From Leclercia sp. LSNIH1 (GTDB taxonomy: Bacteria; Pseudomonadota; Gammaproteobacteria; Enterobacterales; Enterobacteriaceae), in contig NZ_CP026167.1 in assembly GCF_002902985.1 (NCBI RefSeq), positions 3,100,001-3,164,000 on the forward strand: 64,000 nucleotides of DNA, given 5' to 3'. Positions 35,325-44,300 of this stretch are shown here, one piece after another. Both the position numbers and the translations under genes were made by a program. Numbering within the stretch: position 1 is the first letter of the stretch; each line of letters begins with the position of its first letter. Under the pieces are notes generated by a model. It did not search any database, was not told the origin of the DNA, and saw only the letters and a list, made by a program, of their open reading frames with translations.

Positions 35325-35864
35325 TCAGCTCACTTTGGGAAAATCGACAACGGTGTCGTTCACGCGGTTCACCATATTGGTAAACAGGATGGCGCTAACG
35401 GCACCGATAGTTTCCACGACCTGCTGGTCGCTGAACCCCGCCTGACGGAAGGTCTCGACATGCTCAGCCGCCACGGTACCGCGGGATGAAACCAGGTACT
35501 GAACGAACTTCACCAGCGCATCAATGTGCGCATCCTCGCTGAAGCGGGCTTCACGTAATTCACGCGTCTGATCGTCAGTGTATCCGGCCTTTTTTGCCAT
35601 CAGCGTATGTGCCGCCAGGCAGTAGTCACAGCCAGACTCTTCGCTTACCGCAAGGTTAATGGCTTCCAGTTCGCGCGCACTGAGACTCCCCTTATGCAGT
35701 GCGGCGTTCAGTTGCAACATCTGGCCCAGTATTTCCGGGGATTGCGTGCCAATGGTCAGATAGGCGTTCGGCACTTTACCCATGCTGCCTTTGATGGCGC
35801 TGAACAGCTGTGCGGTTTTACCGGTGGCTTCGCCTTCGGTGATGGTATGTAAGCGGCTCATCAT
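35325..35864 (-). CDS. Carboxymuconolactone decarboxylase / AhpD-like protein
   Basis: A 179-residue cytosolic helical protein with the AhpD-type redox motif ESGCDYCLAAHT (CxxC plus His), as in alkylhydroperoxidase-like members of the family. It probably reduces peroxides with thiol electrons, or is a carbonyl/aromatic-metabolism accessory. AGGAGCAA precedes a double ATG. It is monocistronic with its own intrinsic terminator. In other genomes such genes often sit beside LysR or TetR regulators; here only remnants lie on that side. Confidence 0.85.
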   Translation of the reverse strand: MMSRLHTITEGEATGKTAQLFSAIKGSMGKVPNAYLTIGTQSPEILGQMLQLNAALHKGSLSARELEAINLAVSEESGCDYCLAAHTLMAKKAGYTDDQTRELREARFSEDAHIDALVKFVQYLVSSRGTVAAEHVETFRQAGFSDQQVVETIGAVSAILFTNMVNRVNDTVVDFPKVS

Positions 35865-36257
35865 TTGCTCCTGATTTTATTGCGGTAATTGTCAGGTGAC
35901 AGAACGTAATGGTTTTGTCACGTCGGGTTCAGGAGCACAGTACTGCGCCAGAAGAAGAGGAAAAAGTGATCAGCCGAATTAAGACTTTCTCTCCAAGAGG
36001 TTAAATGGAGCTGATTACAGCGGCATAAGTATTACGTTGCACCTTATCGTACACCGTCAGTAAGGCCGGAAGCAGCTTGAGCCAGTAGCGTAATCGTTGC
36101 TATACACCCGTAAACCCGGCTGCGGTAAATATTCCCATTAAATCAGGGGGAGGAGAATCATCCCCTATACTGACAACTGCGGTTGTCATTTCCACAGGAG
36201 GCGACGCGCGGTTAATGACCTGACATCAATTTTACCTATGACCATCAGGAGAACTCT
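35865..36257. other. 393-bp intergenic region
   Basis: It contains no coding sequence I can support. The left end carries the promoter region of the AhpD-like gene. The right end contains a candidate stationary-phase promoter and a palindrome, listed separately, in front of the DUF4142 gene. Confidence 0.6.
36165..36188 (+). promoter_or_regulatory. Sigma-S-like -10 with palindrome upstream of the DUF4142 gene
   Basis: CTATACT (36165–36171) matches the extended sigma-S -10 motif and lacks a good -35. It runs into TGACAAC-TGCG-GTTGTCA (36171–36188), a perfect 7-bp inverted repeat at the expected transcription start. The gene begins 70 bases downstream. Regulation by RpoS and by an unknown repressor is inferred. 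Confidence 0.45.
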
Positions 36258-36839
36258 ATGCAGAAACGTAATAACCTGAAAATGCTGCTGACCGCATCGG
36301 CAGTAGCCGCGATGTTCTGCACCGTCGGTGTGCAGGCCCAGTCGACAAGCGCCGCCCAGAGCAGCGCCACAAGCCAGACTGCAGCGGGCGAAAAGCTCAG
36401 CTCGGGTGACGAAAAAGCGTTGAAGGATATGGCCCAGGCCAATATCAATGAGGTTGCCGCCGCTAAAATCGCGCTGAGCAAGGCGCAGAGCAGCGACGTT
36501 AAAGCCTTCGCCCAGAAGATGGTCGACGACCACGGTAATGCCCTGACTAAAGTACAGGCGGTCGCCGAGAAAAAAGGGGTGACCCTGCCGACCGAGCCGG
36601 ACGCGCAGCATAAGGCGATGGCGGATAAGCTGGAAAAAGCGAGCGGCGACGACTTTGACAAGATGTATATGGAAAATGCCGGCACCAGGGATCACAAGAT
36701 GGTGCTCTCTAAGCTGCAAAGTGATGCCAAAAACATCAAGGATCCCGATGTGAAGGCCCTGGCCGACGAGCACACCCCGGTGGTGGAGCAGCACCTCAAG
36801 TCAGCCGAGCAAATGAAGATGGACTCAGACAAGAAATAA
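36258..36839 (+). CDS. DUF4142 exported protein
   Basis: A 193-residue protein with a signal peptide (about 1–28, ending VQAQS) and a ferritin-like helical DUF4142 domain: EKALKDMAQANINEVAAAKIA, then KAFAQKMVDDHG and a final HTPVVEQHLKSAEQM helix. DUF4142 proteins are small, periplasmic or outer-surface helical bundles, often stress- or stationary-phase-linked. Function is unknown. AGGAGAAC precedes the ATG. It is monocistronic, with a hairpin 20 bases past its stop. Confidence 0.85.
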   Translation: MQKRNNLKMLLTASAVAAMFCTVGVQAQSTSAAQSSATSQTAAGEKLSSGDEKALKDMAQANINEVAAAKIALSKAQSSDVKAFAQKMVDDHGNALTKVQAVAEKKGVTLPTEPDAQHKAMADKLEKASGDDFDKMYMENAGTRDHKMVLSKLQSDAKNIKDPDVKALADEHTPVVEQHLKSAEQMKMDSDKK

Positions 36840-36859
36840 AACATGTAACCCGATTGTCC

Positions 36860-36886
36860 GGTGGGCGCGGGATTCCCCCGCCCACC
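36860..36886 (+). terminator. Hairpin after the DUF4142 gene
   Basis: GGTGGGCG (36860–36867) pairs with CGCCCACC (36879–36886). No T-run follows. It marks the likely 3' end of the DUF4142 transcript and abuts the NtrC-like sites of the next operon. Confidence 0.5.
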
Positions 36887-36888
36887 AT

Positions 36889-36918
36889 GGCACCATCGCG
36901 GTGCACCCTCCCTGTGCT
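36889..36918 (+). promoter_or_regulatory. Tandem NtrC-like enhancer sites of the guanidine operon
   Basis: GGCACC-ATCGC-GGTGCA (36889–36905) differs at one base from the NtrC dyad TGCACC-N5-GGTGCA. A second, weaker dyad TGCACC-CTCCC-TGTGCT (36902–36918) overlaps it. They lie about 70–100 bp upstream of the sigma-54 promoter, the normal enhancer distance. This predicts activation by phosphorylated NtrC under nitrogen limitation. Confidence 0.65.
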
Positions 36919-36988
36919 CTCTCCCCAAATCGGTGAATCCTGACGCTGTTAAAACATCAACCTCATGATAAACCTCATAAATAATTTC

Positions 36989-37004
36989 TGGCACATCCTT
37001 TGCT
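36989..37004 (+). promoter_or_regulatory. Sigma-54 promoter of the guanidine operon
   Basis: TGGCAC-ATCCT-TTGCT fits the sigma-54 consensus TGGCAC-N5-TTGCW at every position, with ten bases between the GG and GC elements. Transcription should begin near 37015, about 30 bases before the riboswitch aptamer. Confidence 0.85.
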
Positions 37005-37046
37005 TTAACCAATGTGAAAGGGCAGTGCACCACACAATCTGAAAAA

Positions 37047-37175
37047 TAGCTGGCTAGGGTTCCGGTTCACGTATGTGGATGACTGGTCCAAGAGCTGGCG
37101 ACCTCTGAGAGGTTACACGGCGGGACAAAAGCCCGGGAGACAGCAGCACCCACGGTGTCGCGCTGCCCCTTAATT
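37047..37175 (+). ncRNA. Guanidine-I (ykkC) riboswitch with terminator-like platform
   Basis: The conserved blocks of the ykkC class appear in order: GCTAGGGTTCCG (37053–37064), ACTGGTCCAAGAG (37082–37094), and ACACGG-CGGGACAAAAGCCCGGGAGA (37115–37140). The aptamer ends about 37142. The following GGGAGACAGC…GCTGCCCC segment can fold into a hairpin before TTAATTTT (to about 37180) and shares the last aptamer bases, so guanidine binding would prevent termination. The leader precedes a guanidine transport and breakdown operon, the known target of this class. Confidence 0.92.
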
Positions 37176-37197
37176 TTGTGCCACTCAGAGGTCAAGC

Positions 37198-38256
37198 ATG
37201 AAGAAAACGCCATTACTCCGCACCCTCGTATTGACGCTGGCGATGCTGGTCAGTCTCCCCACCTTTGCCGCCGTCAAAAAAGAGTTCAACGTCTGCTGGA
37301 CCATCTACGCCGGGTGGATGCCCTGGGGCACTATCAGCACCAGCAAAATCATCGATAAATGGGCCGATAAATACGGCATCAGGATCAACGTCGTACAGCT
37401 CAACGACTACATCGAGTCCATCAACCAGTACACCGCCGGCCAGTTTGACGGCTGCACCATGACCAACATGGACGCCCTGACCATTCCGGCGGCGGGCGGC
37501 GTGGACACCACGGCACTGATCCTCGGCAGCTACTCGGAAGGCAACGACGGCGTGGTGATGAAGGGCGAGGGCAAAACCCTTAATGACCTGAAAGGGATGA
37601 AAATCTACCTGCCGGAGCTCTCCGTTTCCCACTATCTGCTGGTGCGCGGGCTGGAGAAGGCCGGTCTGGCAGAGAAAGATGTCACCGTGGTCAACACCTC
37701 GGATGCGGATATCGTCTCCGCCTTCGGCACCGACAGCGTGCAGGCCGCCGTCGCCTGGAATCCGCAGCTCTCCGTTATTAGAGGCACGCCAAAAACCACC
37801 GAGGTGTTCAGCTCCTCCCAGGTGCCGGGTGAGCTGATTGACATGATGGTGGTTAACAGCGAAACCCTGAAGGATAACCCGGCGCTGGGCAAAGCCCTTA
37901 CCGGGGCATGGTACGAAATGATGGGCCTGATGAAAGCCCAGGATGCCACTGCCCTTAATGCGATGGCGGCAGCGTCCGGCACCGATCTGACGGGCTATCA
38001 GGCGCAGCTGAAAACCACCCACCTGTTCTACACCCCGCAGGAGAACCTGGCGTTTGTCACCTCACCGGAGCTGGCAAAAACCATGCAGCGCGTGGCGGCC
38101 TTCTCCTTTGATAAAGGGCTACTGGGTGAGGGGGCGCAGAGCGCCGATTTCATCGGGATGCGTTTCCCGGGGGACGTTACCCAGGGCGATGCGGGCAACG
38201 TAAAGCTGCGCTTTGATGACAGCTTCGTGAAAATGGCCGCCGCAGGCCAGCTGTGA
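37198..38256 (+). CDS. ABC transporter periplasmic binding protein, guanidine/urea-carboxylase cluster
   Basis: A 352-residue binding protein of the NMT1/SsuA type found in urea/guanidine carboxylase clusters. Residues 1–22 are a signal peptide (…LPTFAA). The mature start FNVCWTIYAGWMPWG and a double lobe (GQFDGCTMTNMDAL, SADIVSAFG-like hinge) match that group. It probably binds guanidine or a related cation in the periplasm. First gene after the riboswitch; AGAGG precedes the ATG. Confidence 0.87.
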   Translation: MKKTPLLRTLVLTLAMLVSLPTFAAVKKEFNVCWTIYAGWMPWGTISTSKIIDKWADKYGIRINVVQLNDYIESINQYTAGQFDGCTMTNMDALTIPAAGGVDTTALILGSYSEGNDGVVMKGEGKTLNDLKGMKIYLPELSVSHYLLVRGLEKAGLAEKDVTVVNTSDADIVSAFGTDSVQAAVAWNPQLSVIRGTPKTTEVFSSSQVPGELIDMMVVNSETLKDNPALGKALTGAWYEMMGLMKAQDATALNAMAAASGTDLTGYQAQLKTTHLFYTPQENLAFVTSPELAKTMQRVAAFSFDKGLLGEGAQSADFIGMRFPGDVTQGDAGNVKLRFDDSFVKMAAAGQL

Positions 38257-38273
38257 TGAGTGACGGAGTTTCC

Positions 38274-39089
38274 ATGCGACAGATTAATCGCCATCCCACC
38301 TCCGGCATGCGGCTGATGCTTGTGATGTTGCCGTTTGTCCTGCTGCTGGCGGCCTACTTTTTCGGCTCAGCGGTGCGGCTGGACGCCAACCCACACGACA
38401 AGCTGCTGCCCGGCCTGCAACAGATGCTGGATGCGATCTCCCGGATGGCCTTCACCCCGGACAAGCGCAGCGGCGAGTACCTGTTCTGGGTCGATACCCT
38501 GGTGAGCCTGGCCCGGCTGCTGGTGGGGCTGGCGATTGCGTCGCTTATTGGCCTCTGCATTGGCGTCACCGCCGGGGTCTTCCCCATGTGGCGCGCCTCG
38601 CTCTCGCCGCTGATGACGGTGCTGTCGATGATCCCGCCTCTGGCGATTTTGCCGGTGCTGTTTATCGTCTTCGGCCTGGATGAGCTGTCGAAAATCATGC
38701 TGATTGTGATCGGCATTACCCCGATGCTGGCCCGGGATCTGGAGCACCGCGCCTGTGAAATCCCACCGGAAATTCTGATCAAAGCCCAGACGCTGGGGGC
38801 CAACAGCTGGACCCTGGTGCTGCGGGTGGTACTGCCGCAGCTGCTCTCGCGCCTGCTCACCTCCCTGCGCCTGCTGCTCGGTTCCGCGTGGTTATTCCTT
38901 ATCTCAGCGGAGGCCATCTCTTCGACTGCCGGGCTGGGATACCGCATTTTCCTCGTGCGCCGCTATATGGCCATGGATGTGATTATCCCTTACGTCCTGT
39001 GGATCACGCTGCTGGCCTGGCTGATGGATCTGGCCCTGCGCCAGCTGCACAAGCGCTGTTTCCCGTGGGCAGAAGGAGGCAAAGCATGA
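38274..39089 (+). CDS. ABC transporter permease, guanidine cluster
   Basis: A 271-residue inner-membrane permease of the SsuC/TauC type with about six helices and an EAA loop (EIPPEILIKAQTLGANSWTLVLRVVLP). ATG 38274 follows CGGAG at good spacing; an earlier ATG at 38256 overlapping the previous stop is possible. Its stop overlaps the ATPase start (ATGA), so the two are coupled. Works with the binding protein and ATPase to import the substrate. Confidence 0.87.
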   Translation: MRQINRHPTSGMRLMLVMLPFVLLLAAYFFGSAVRLDANPHDKLLPGLQQMLDAISRMAFTPDKRSGEYLFWVDTLVSLARLLVGLAIASLIGLCIGVTAGVFPMWRASLSPLMTVLSMIPPLAILPVLFIVFGLDELSKIMLIVIGITPMLARDLEHRACEIPPEILIKAQTLGANSWTLVLRVVLPQLLSRLLTSLRLLLGSAWLFLISAEAISSTAGLGYRIFLVRRYMAMDVIIPYVLWITLLAWLMDLALRQLHKRCFPWAEGGKA

Positions 39090-39862
39090 GTTTTATCACC
39101 ATCAACAATATCTGGCAGGAGTATGGCGACCACGTGGTGCTGGAGCGTCTGAATCTGCAGATCAAAGAGGGCGAGTTCTGCTCGATGGTCGGCGCGTCCG
39201 GCTGCGGGAAATCGACCTTTCTGCGCCTGCTCCTCGGCCAGGAAAAACCGAGCCGGGGCACTATCACCCTCGACGGTAAACGCCTGGTCGCCGAGCCGGA
39301 CAGTCACCGGGGCGTGGTGTTCCAGCGTTACTCCGTCTTTCCGCACCTCAGCGTGCTGGATAATGTCGCCATCGGCCTCGAACTGCCGCAATCTCCGCTG
39401 CTCGGACGGCTGTTTGGTGCGAAAAAACGCGCTGCGCGGGAACAGGCGGCAGAGATGCTGAAAAAAGTGGGGCTTGGTCATGCGCTGGATAAATATCCGG
39501 CGCAGCTCTCCGGCGGGATGCAGCAGCGCCTCGCCATCGCCCAGGCTTTTATCATGCAACCCCGCGTACTGCTGCTTGATGAGCCCTTTGGCGCGCTCGA
39601 TCCGGGCATCCGCAAAGAGATGCATGCGCTGCTGCTGCAGCTGTGGGGCGAAACCCGCATGACGGTCTTTATGGTCACCCACGATCTCTCCGAAGGCTTC
39701 AACCTCGGCACCCGCCTGCTGGTATTCGACAAAGTGCGCCTCGATCCGCAGGCCCCGAATGCCTACGGGGCGCGCATTACCTACGATATTCCGCTCAACG
39801 AGACACGGCTCTCCAGCCTGAGCGGTTCAACTCCCGACAACGTTTATGCCTTAAGGGGTTAA
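39086..39862 (+). CDS. ABC transporter ATP-binding protein, guanidine cluster
   Basis: A 258-residue ATPase of the SsuB/TauB type. Walker A GASGCGKSTFLRLL, Q-loop, signature LSGGMQQRLAIAQA, Walker B VLLLDEPFGALDPG and switch His in VTHD are intact. The ATG overlaps the permease stop by four bases, and GGAGG lies seven bases upstream. It energises import for the permease encoded before it. Confidence 0.9.
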   Translation: MSFITINNIWQEYGDHVVLERLNLQIKEGEFCSMVGASGCGKSTFLRLLLGQEKPSRGTITLDGKRLVAEPDSHRGVVFQRYSVFPHLSVLDNVAIGLELPQSPLLGRLFGAKKRAAREQAAEMLKKVGLGHALDKYPAQLSGGMQQRLAIAQAFIMQPRVLLLDEPFGALDPGIRKEMHALLLQLWGETRMTVFMVTHDLSEGFNLGTRLLVFDKVRLDPQAPNAYGARITYDIPLNETRLSSLSGSTPDNVYALRG

Positions 39863-39866
39863 TGCT

Positions 39867-40577
39867 ATGACGACGACTTTACGTGAAGAGATCCTGCCGG
39901 GCGGCGGCCACCTCTCCTTTGTGCTTAAGCGCGGGCAGATCCTGCGCATGACCGACCCCGACGGCGGGGCGAACGTCAGCCTGATGATGCTCAACGCCCA
40001 TGAGAAGAGCGAGCGCCTGAACCTGCCGGACACCCTGAAAGGCCAGCACACCGCGCGCCTGACCGCCGGGCACAGCTTCTACTCCGACATGGGCCGCGTC
40101 CTGGCGGGCATTACCGCCGATACCTGCGGCTGGCACGACCCGTTTGGCGGCGTACTCAATGCCGCCGAAGCCACCGAGAAATATGGCCAGGGGCGCTATC
40201 AGGAGCTGCGCAACGGCTTCTTTCGCAACGGCACCGACAACCTGCTGGTGGAGATGGGCAAGTGGGATCTCAATCTCGAAGATCTGCTGATGGTGGTCAA
40301 CTTCTTCAGCAAGGTGACGGTGGACGACCACGGCCAGTTCAGCTTCCACAGCGGCCATTCACAGCCGGGCAGCTACGTGGAGCTGTTCGCCCCGATGGAC
40401 ACCCTGGTGGTGATGACCGCGCTGCAACATCCGATGGACCCGTCCAGAGAGTACGCCCCGCGTCCGGTGCAGCTGAGCTGGCGGCAGGCGGAAGATGAAG
40501 ACGCGGCGATAAACGCGCTGCTGACGCGCCCTGAAAACGGCCGCGCCATCACCAATACCCAACTTTTCGCCCTGTAA
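39867..40577 (+). CDS. Urea-carboxylase-associated protein 1 type, carboxyguanidine deiminase subunit
   Basis: A 236-residue protein of the DUF1989 family (urea amidolyase-associated protein 1). In work on Pseudomonas, the two DUF1989 proteins of such clusters (CgdA/CgdB) form a carboxyguanidine deiminase that turns carboxyguanidine into allophanate and ammonium. Conserved metal-site-like segments are present: [28 protein letters not shown] and the final PRPVQLSW region. It starts 4 bases after the ATPase stop and is followed by its partner after 8 bases. Confidence 0.85.
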   Translation: MTTTLREEILPGGGHLSFVLKRGQILRMTDPDGGANVSLMMLNAHEKSERLNLPDTLKGQHTARLTAGHSFYSDMGRVLAGITADTCGWHDPFGGVLNAAEATEKYGQGRYQELRNGFFRNGTDNLLVEMGKWDLNLEDLLMVVNFFSKVTVDDHGQFSFHSGHSQPGSYVELFAPMDTLVVMTALQHPMDPSREYAPRPVQLSWRQAEDEDAAINALLTRPENGRAITNTQLFAL

Positions 40578-40585
40578 GGAGCCTC

Positions 40586-41221
40586 ATGATGACAGTCGCC
40601 AGCGAAAAAGATGTGCAACATGCCAGCTTCCGCCATGTGATCCCGGCGGGGGAGCCCTACCTGTTTGAAGTGAAAAAAGGCCAGACCCTGCGCCTGCTGG
40701 ATCTGGAGGGCAACCAGGCGGTGGATACGCTGTTCTATAACGCCGATAACCCGCGGGAGCGCTACGATGCCCAGCGCACCCTGCGCCGGCAGAACAACGC
40801 GTATCTGACCACCGGGAGCATACTCTACTCCAACCTCGGCAACCCGCTGCTGACCATCGTGGCGGATACCTGCGGACGGCACGACACCCTCGGCGGCGCC
40901 TGCGCCCAGGAGAGCAACACCGTGCGTTACGCCCTCGACAAGCGCCATATGCACAGCTGCCGGGATAACTTCCTCTGCGCCTGTCTGCACGATGGCCGCC
41001 TGCAAAAGCGCGATATCGGGGCCAACATCAACTTCTTTATGAACGTGCCGGTGACCCCCGAGGGCGGGCTGACCTTTGCCGACGGCATCTCCGCACCGGG
41101 TAAATATGTTGAGCTGAAGGCGGAGTGCAACGTCATCGTGCTGATCTCCAACTGCCCGCAGCTGAACAACCCCTGCAACGGCTGGAACCCGACCCCTGCG
41201 GAGGTACTGATATGGAACTGA
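40586..41221 (+). CDS. Urea-carboxylase-associated protein 2 type, carboxyguanidine deiminase subunit
   Basis: A 211-residue DUF1989 paralogue of the protein before it, with the same layout: [21 protein letters not shown], then [20 protein letters not shown] and a C-terminal [16 protein letters not shown] with several Cys/His that could bind metal. It should form the heteromeric deiminase with the preceding product. AAGGAG precedes a double ATG. Its stop codon overlaps the start of a short coupled frame at 41212. Confidence 0.85.
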   Translation: MMTVASEKDVQHASFRHVIPAGEPYLFEVKKGQTLRLLDLEGNQAVDTLFYNADNPRERYDAQRTLRRQNNAYLTTGSILYSNLGNPLLTIVADTCGRHDTLGGACAQESNTVRYALDKRHMHSCRDNFLCACLHDGRLQKRDIGANINFFMNVPVTPEGGLTFADGISAPGKYVELKAECNVIVLISNCPQLNNPCNGWNPTPAEVLIWN

Positions 41222-41379
41222 CGCCGACACGCTGGCAGCGCCTGCGCCAGACGATCTATCGCCTGTTTGAACTGCGTGCCGGACGGATCCTGCCGTAAAC
41301 CTTTTTCCCCGTGGACGACCATGCGGTGAGCCAGTTTTCGGCGGGACGACCCGCCACCATTGAGTCTTTACTATGTTGA
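41212..41379 (+). pseudogene. Small coupled ORF with an internal stop
   Basis: ATG 41212 overlaps the previous stop and reads [28 protein letters not shown], a TAA at 41296–41298, then continues in frame as TFFPVDDHAVSQFSAG, RPATIESLLC to a TGA at 41377–41379 that overlaps the carboxylase ATG. The exact double overlap suggests an intact 55-codon gene was once present and a single base change (for instance GAA to TAA) broke it. The 28-residue product before the stop may still be made. I do not recognise the family. Confidence 0.5.
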
Positions 41380-44300
41380 CGAAACTCCTGATTGCCAACC
41401 GCGGGGCGATTGCCTGCCGCATTCTGCGCACGCTGCGCGCCATGAAGATCGGCGGCGTGGCGGTCTATTCCGAGGCGGATATCAGCAGCCTGCATATCCG
41501 CGAGGCCGACGAAGCCCTGAGCCTGGGCGATGGCCCGGCGGCGAATACCTATCTGGTGAGCGAAAAAATCATCGCTGCGGCGAAAGCGAGCGGTGCCCAG
41601 GCGATCCATCCGGGCTACGGTTTTCTCTCAGAGAACGCCGCCTTTGCCGAGGCCTGCGAAGCGGCGGGCATTGCTTTTGTCGGCCCTACGCCGGAGCAGC
41701 TGCGCCTCTTTGGCCTGAAACATACTGCCCGCGCCCTGGCGAAAGAACATGGTGTGCCGATGCTGGAAGGCACCGAACTGCTGGCGGATGTGAACGCGGC
41801 GCTGGAGGCGGCGGAGCAGGTCGGCTACCCGGTGATGCTGAAAAGCACCGCTGGCGGGGGCGGGATCGGTATGCGCGTCTGCTATACCGCAGCGGAACTT
41901 TTTGAGGCCTTCGACGCGGTGGTGCGGCTGGGGAAAAATAACTTCAGCGATGCGGGCGTCTTTATTGAGAAATACATTGAGCGGGCGCGTCATCTGGAAG
42001 TCCAGCTCTTCGGCGACGGCAGGGGGGAGGTGATCGCCCTCGGCGTGCGTGACTGCTCGGTGCAGCGGCGTAACCAGAAGGTGCTGGAGGAGACCCCGGC
42101 GCCCAACCTGCCGGAGGGCATGGCGGATGCGCTGTGTGAGGCGGCGATTAAGCTGGGCAAAGCGGTCCACTACCGCAGCGCGGGCACGGTGGAGTTCGTC
42201 TACGACAGCGACGCCGCCCGGTTCTACTTCCTTGAAGTGAATACCCGGTTGCAGGTGGAGCACGGCGTCACCGAGCAGGTGTGGGGTGTCGATCTGGTAC
42301 GCTGGATGATTGAACTGGCGGCAGGCACCCTGCCTCCGCTGGCGGCGCTGCGTGATGGCCTGACCCCTGAAGGGCACGCCATCCAGGCGCGGGTTTATGC
42401 CGAAGATCCGGGCCGTCAGTTCCAGCCATCGCCCGGCCTGCTTACCGAAGTGGTTTTTCCGGAAGATAACCGCCGCACGCTGCGCATCGACAGCTGGGTG
42501 GAATCCGGCTGCGAGGTGCCGCCCTTTTTTGATCCGATGCTGGCAAAAATTATCGCCTGGCAGCCGACGCGTGACGCCGCCATTGAGGCCTTGCATGCGG
42601 CGCTGGGAGAGACCCGGCTGTATGGGGTGGAAACCAACCGCAGCTACCTGCAGCAAATTTTAACCTTCACGCCGTTCGCCAGCGGCGAGCCCTGGACCCG
42701 TTGCCTGGAAGGGCTGGACTATCACGCCGTCACGCTTGAGGTACTCAGCGCCGGGACGCAAACCACGGTGCAGGACTATCCGGGGCGTACCGGCTACTGG
42801 GCGGTAGGGGTACCGCCATCAGGACCGATGGACAGTCGCGCGCTGCGTCTTGGCAACCGGCTGCTCGGCAACGACGAAGGGGCCGCCGGGCTGGAGATCA
42901 CCCTCAGCGGCCCGACGCTGAAGTTCAACTGCGATGCCCAGCTGGCGGTGACCGGGGCGGAGATCGCCCTTACCCTGGATGGCGAACCCCTTGAGACCAA
43001 CCGGATCTACCGGGTGCAGAGCGGCATGACCCTGCGGATGGGGGATATTCGCGGTGACGGCGTGCGCAGCTATCTCTGCCTGCGCGGCGGATTTAACGTG
43101 CCGGACTATCTCGGCAGCAAAAGCACCTTTACCCTGGGGCAGTTTGGCGGCCACGCCGGGCGCGCGCTGCGTACCGGTGACGTGCTGCACATTTCGCCCT
43201 TAACCGCCCCATGCCCGGCGCAGACGCTGCCCCCGGCGCTCTGCACCACGCTTGAGCCTGTGCGTACCCTGCGGGTGATCTATGGCCCGCACGGCGCGCC
43301 GGAGTATTTCACCCCGGCTTACATGACCACCTTCTTCGCCACCGACTGGGAAGTGCACTTCAACTCCAGCCGTACCGGGGTGCGCCTGATCGGGCCTAAG
43401 CCTGAGTGGGTGCGCGAGAGCGGCGGCGAGGCGGGACTGCATCCGTCGAACATCCACGACAACCCCTATGCTATCGGCGCGGTGGACTTTACCGGGGATA
43501 TGCCGGTGATCCTCGGCCCGGATGGCCCAAGCCTGGGCGGGTTTGTCTGCCCGGTCACCATCATCGAAGCCGATCTGCACGCCATCGGGCAGCTGAAAGC
43601 GGGGGATAAGGTGCGCTTTGTTCCCGTGGATATCGCCACCGCCCGGCAGCTTGCCCAGGCGCAGGCGGCCCAGATCGCCAGCCTGCACCCACTGGATGTG
43701 GCGTGGCAGCCCTCCGAACCCGCCTCGCCGGTGGTGCTGGAGCAGGGGCAGGCTGATAAACGGCTGGTGGCGCGGCTCTCCGGTGATACACACCTGCTGC
43801 TGGAGATTGGCGATCCGGAGCTGGATCTGGTCCTGCGTTTTCGCGCCCACGCCCTGATGCAGGCTCTGGAGGCGCGGGCGCTGGATGGGGTTATCGACCT
43901 GACGCCAGGCATCCGCTCCCTGCAAATTCACTACCAGCCGGAGGCGCTGAGCCTGGCGAGCCTGCTGGATACCGTGGCCGGGCTGTGGCAGGCGGTGTGC
44001 GAGCAGGATGCGCTTGAGGTGCCGTCGCGCATCGTCTGGCTGCCGCTCTCCTGGGACGATCCGGCCTGTCAGAAAGCCATCGACAAATACATGACCACCG
44101 TGCGCCGGGATGCGCCCTGGTGTCCAAGTAACCTGGAGTTTATCCGCCGCATTAACGATCTGGCGAACGTCGATGAGGTCTATAAAACGGTATTCGACGC
44201 CAGCTATCTGGTGATGGGCCTGGGGGATGTCTATCTCGGCGCCCCGGTGGCGACCCCGCTCGATCCGCGTCATCGTCTGGTCACCACCAAGTACAACCCG

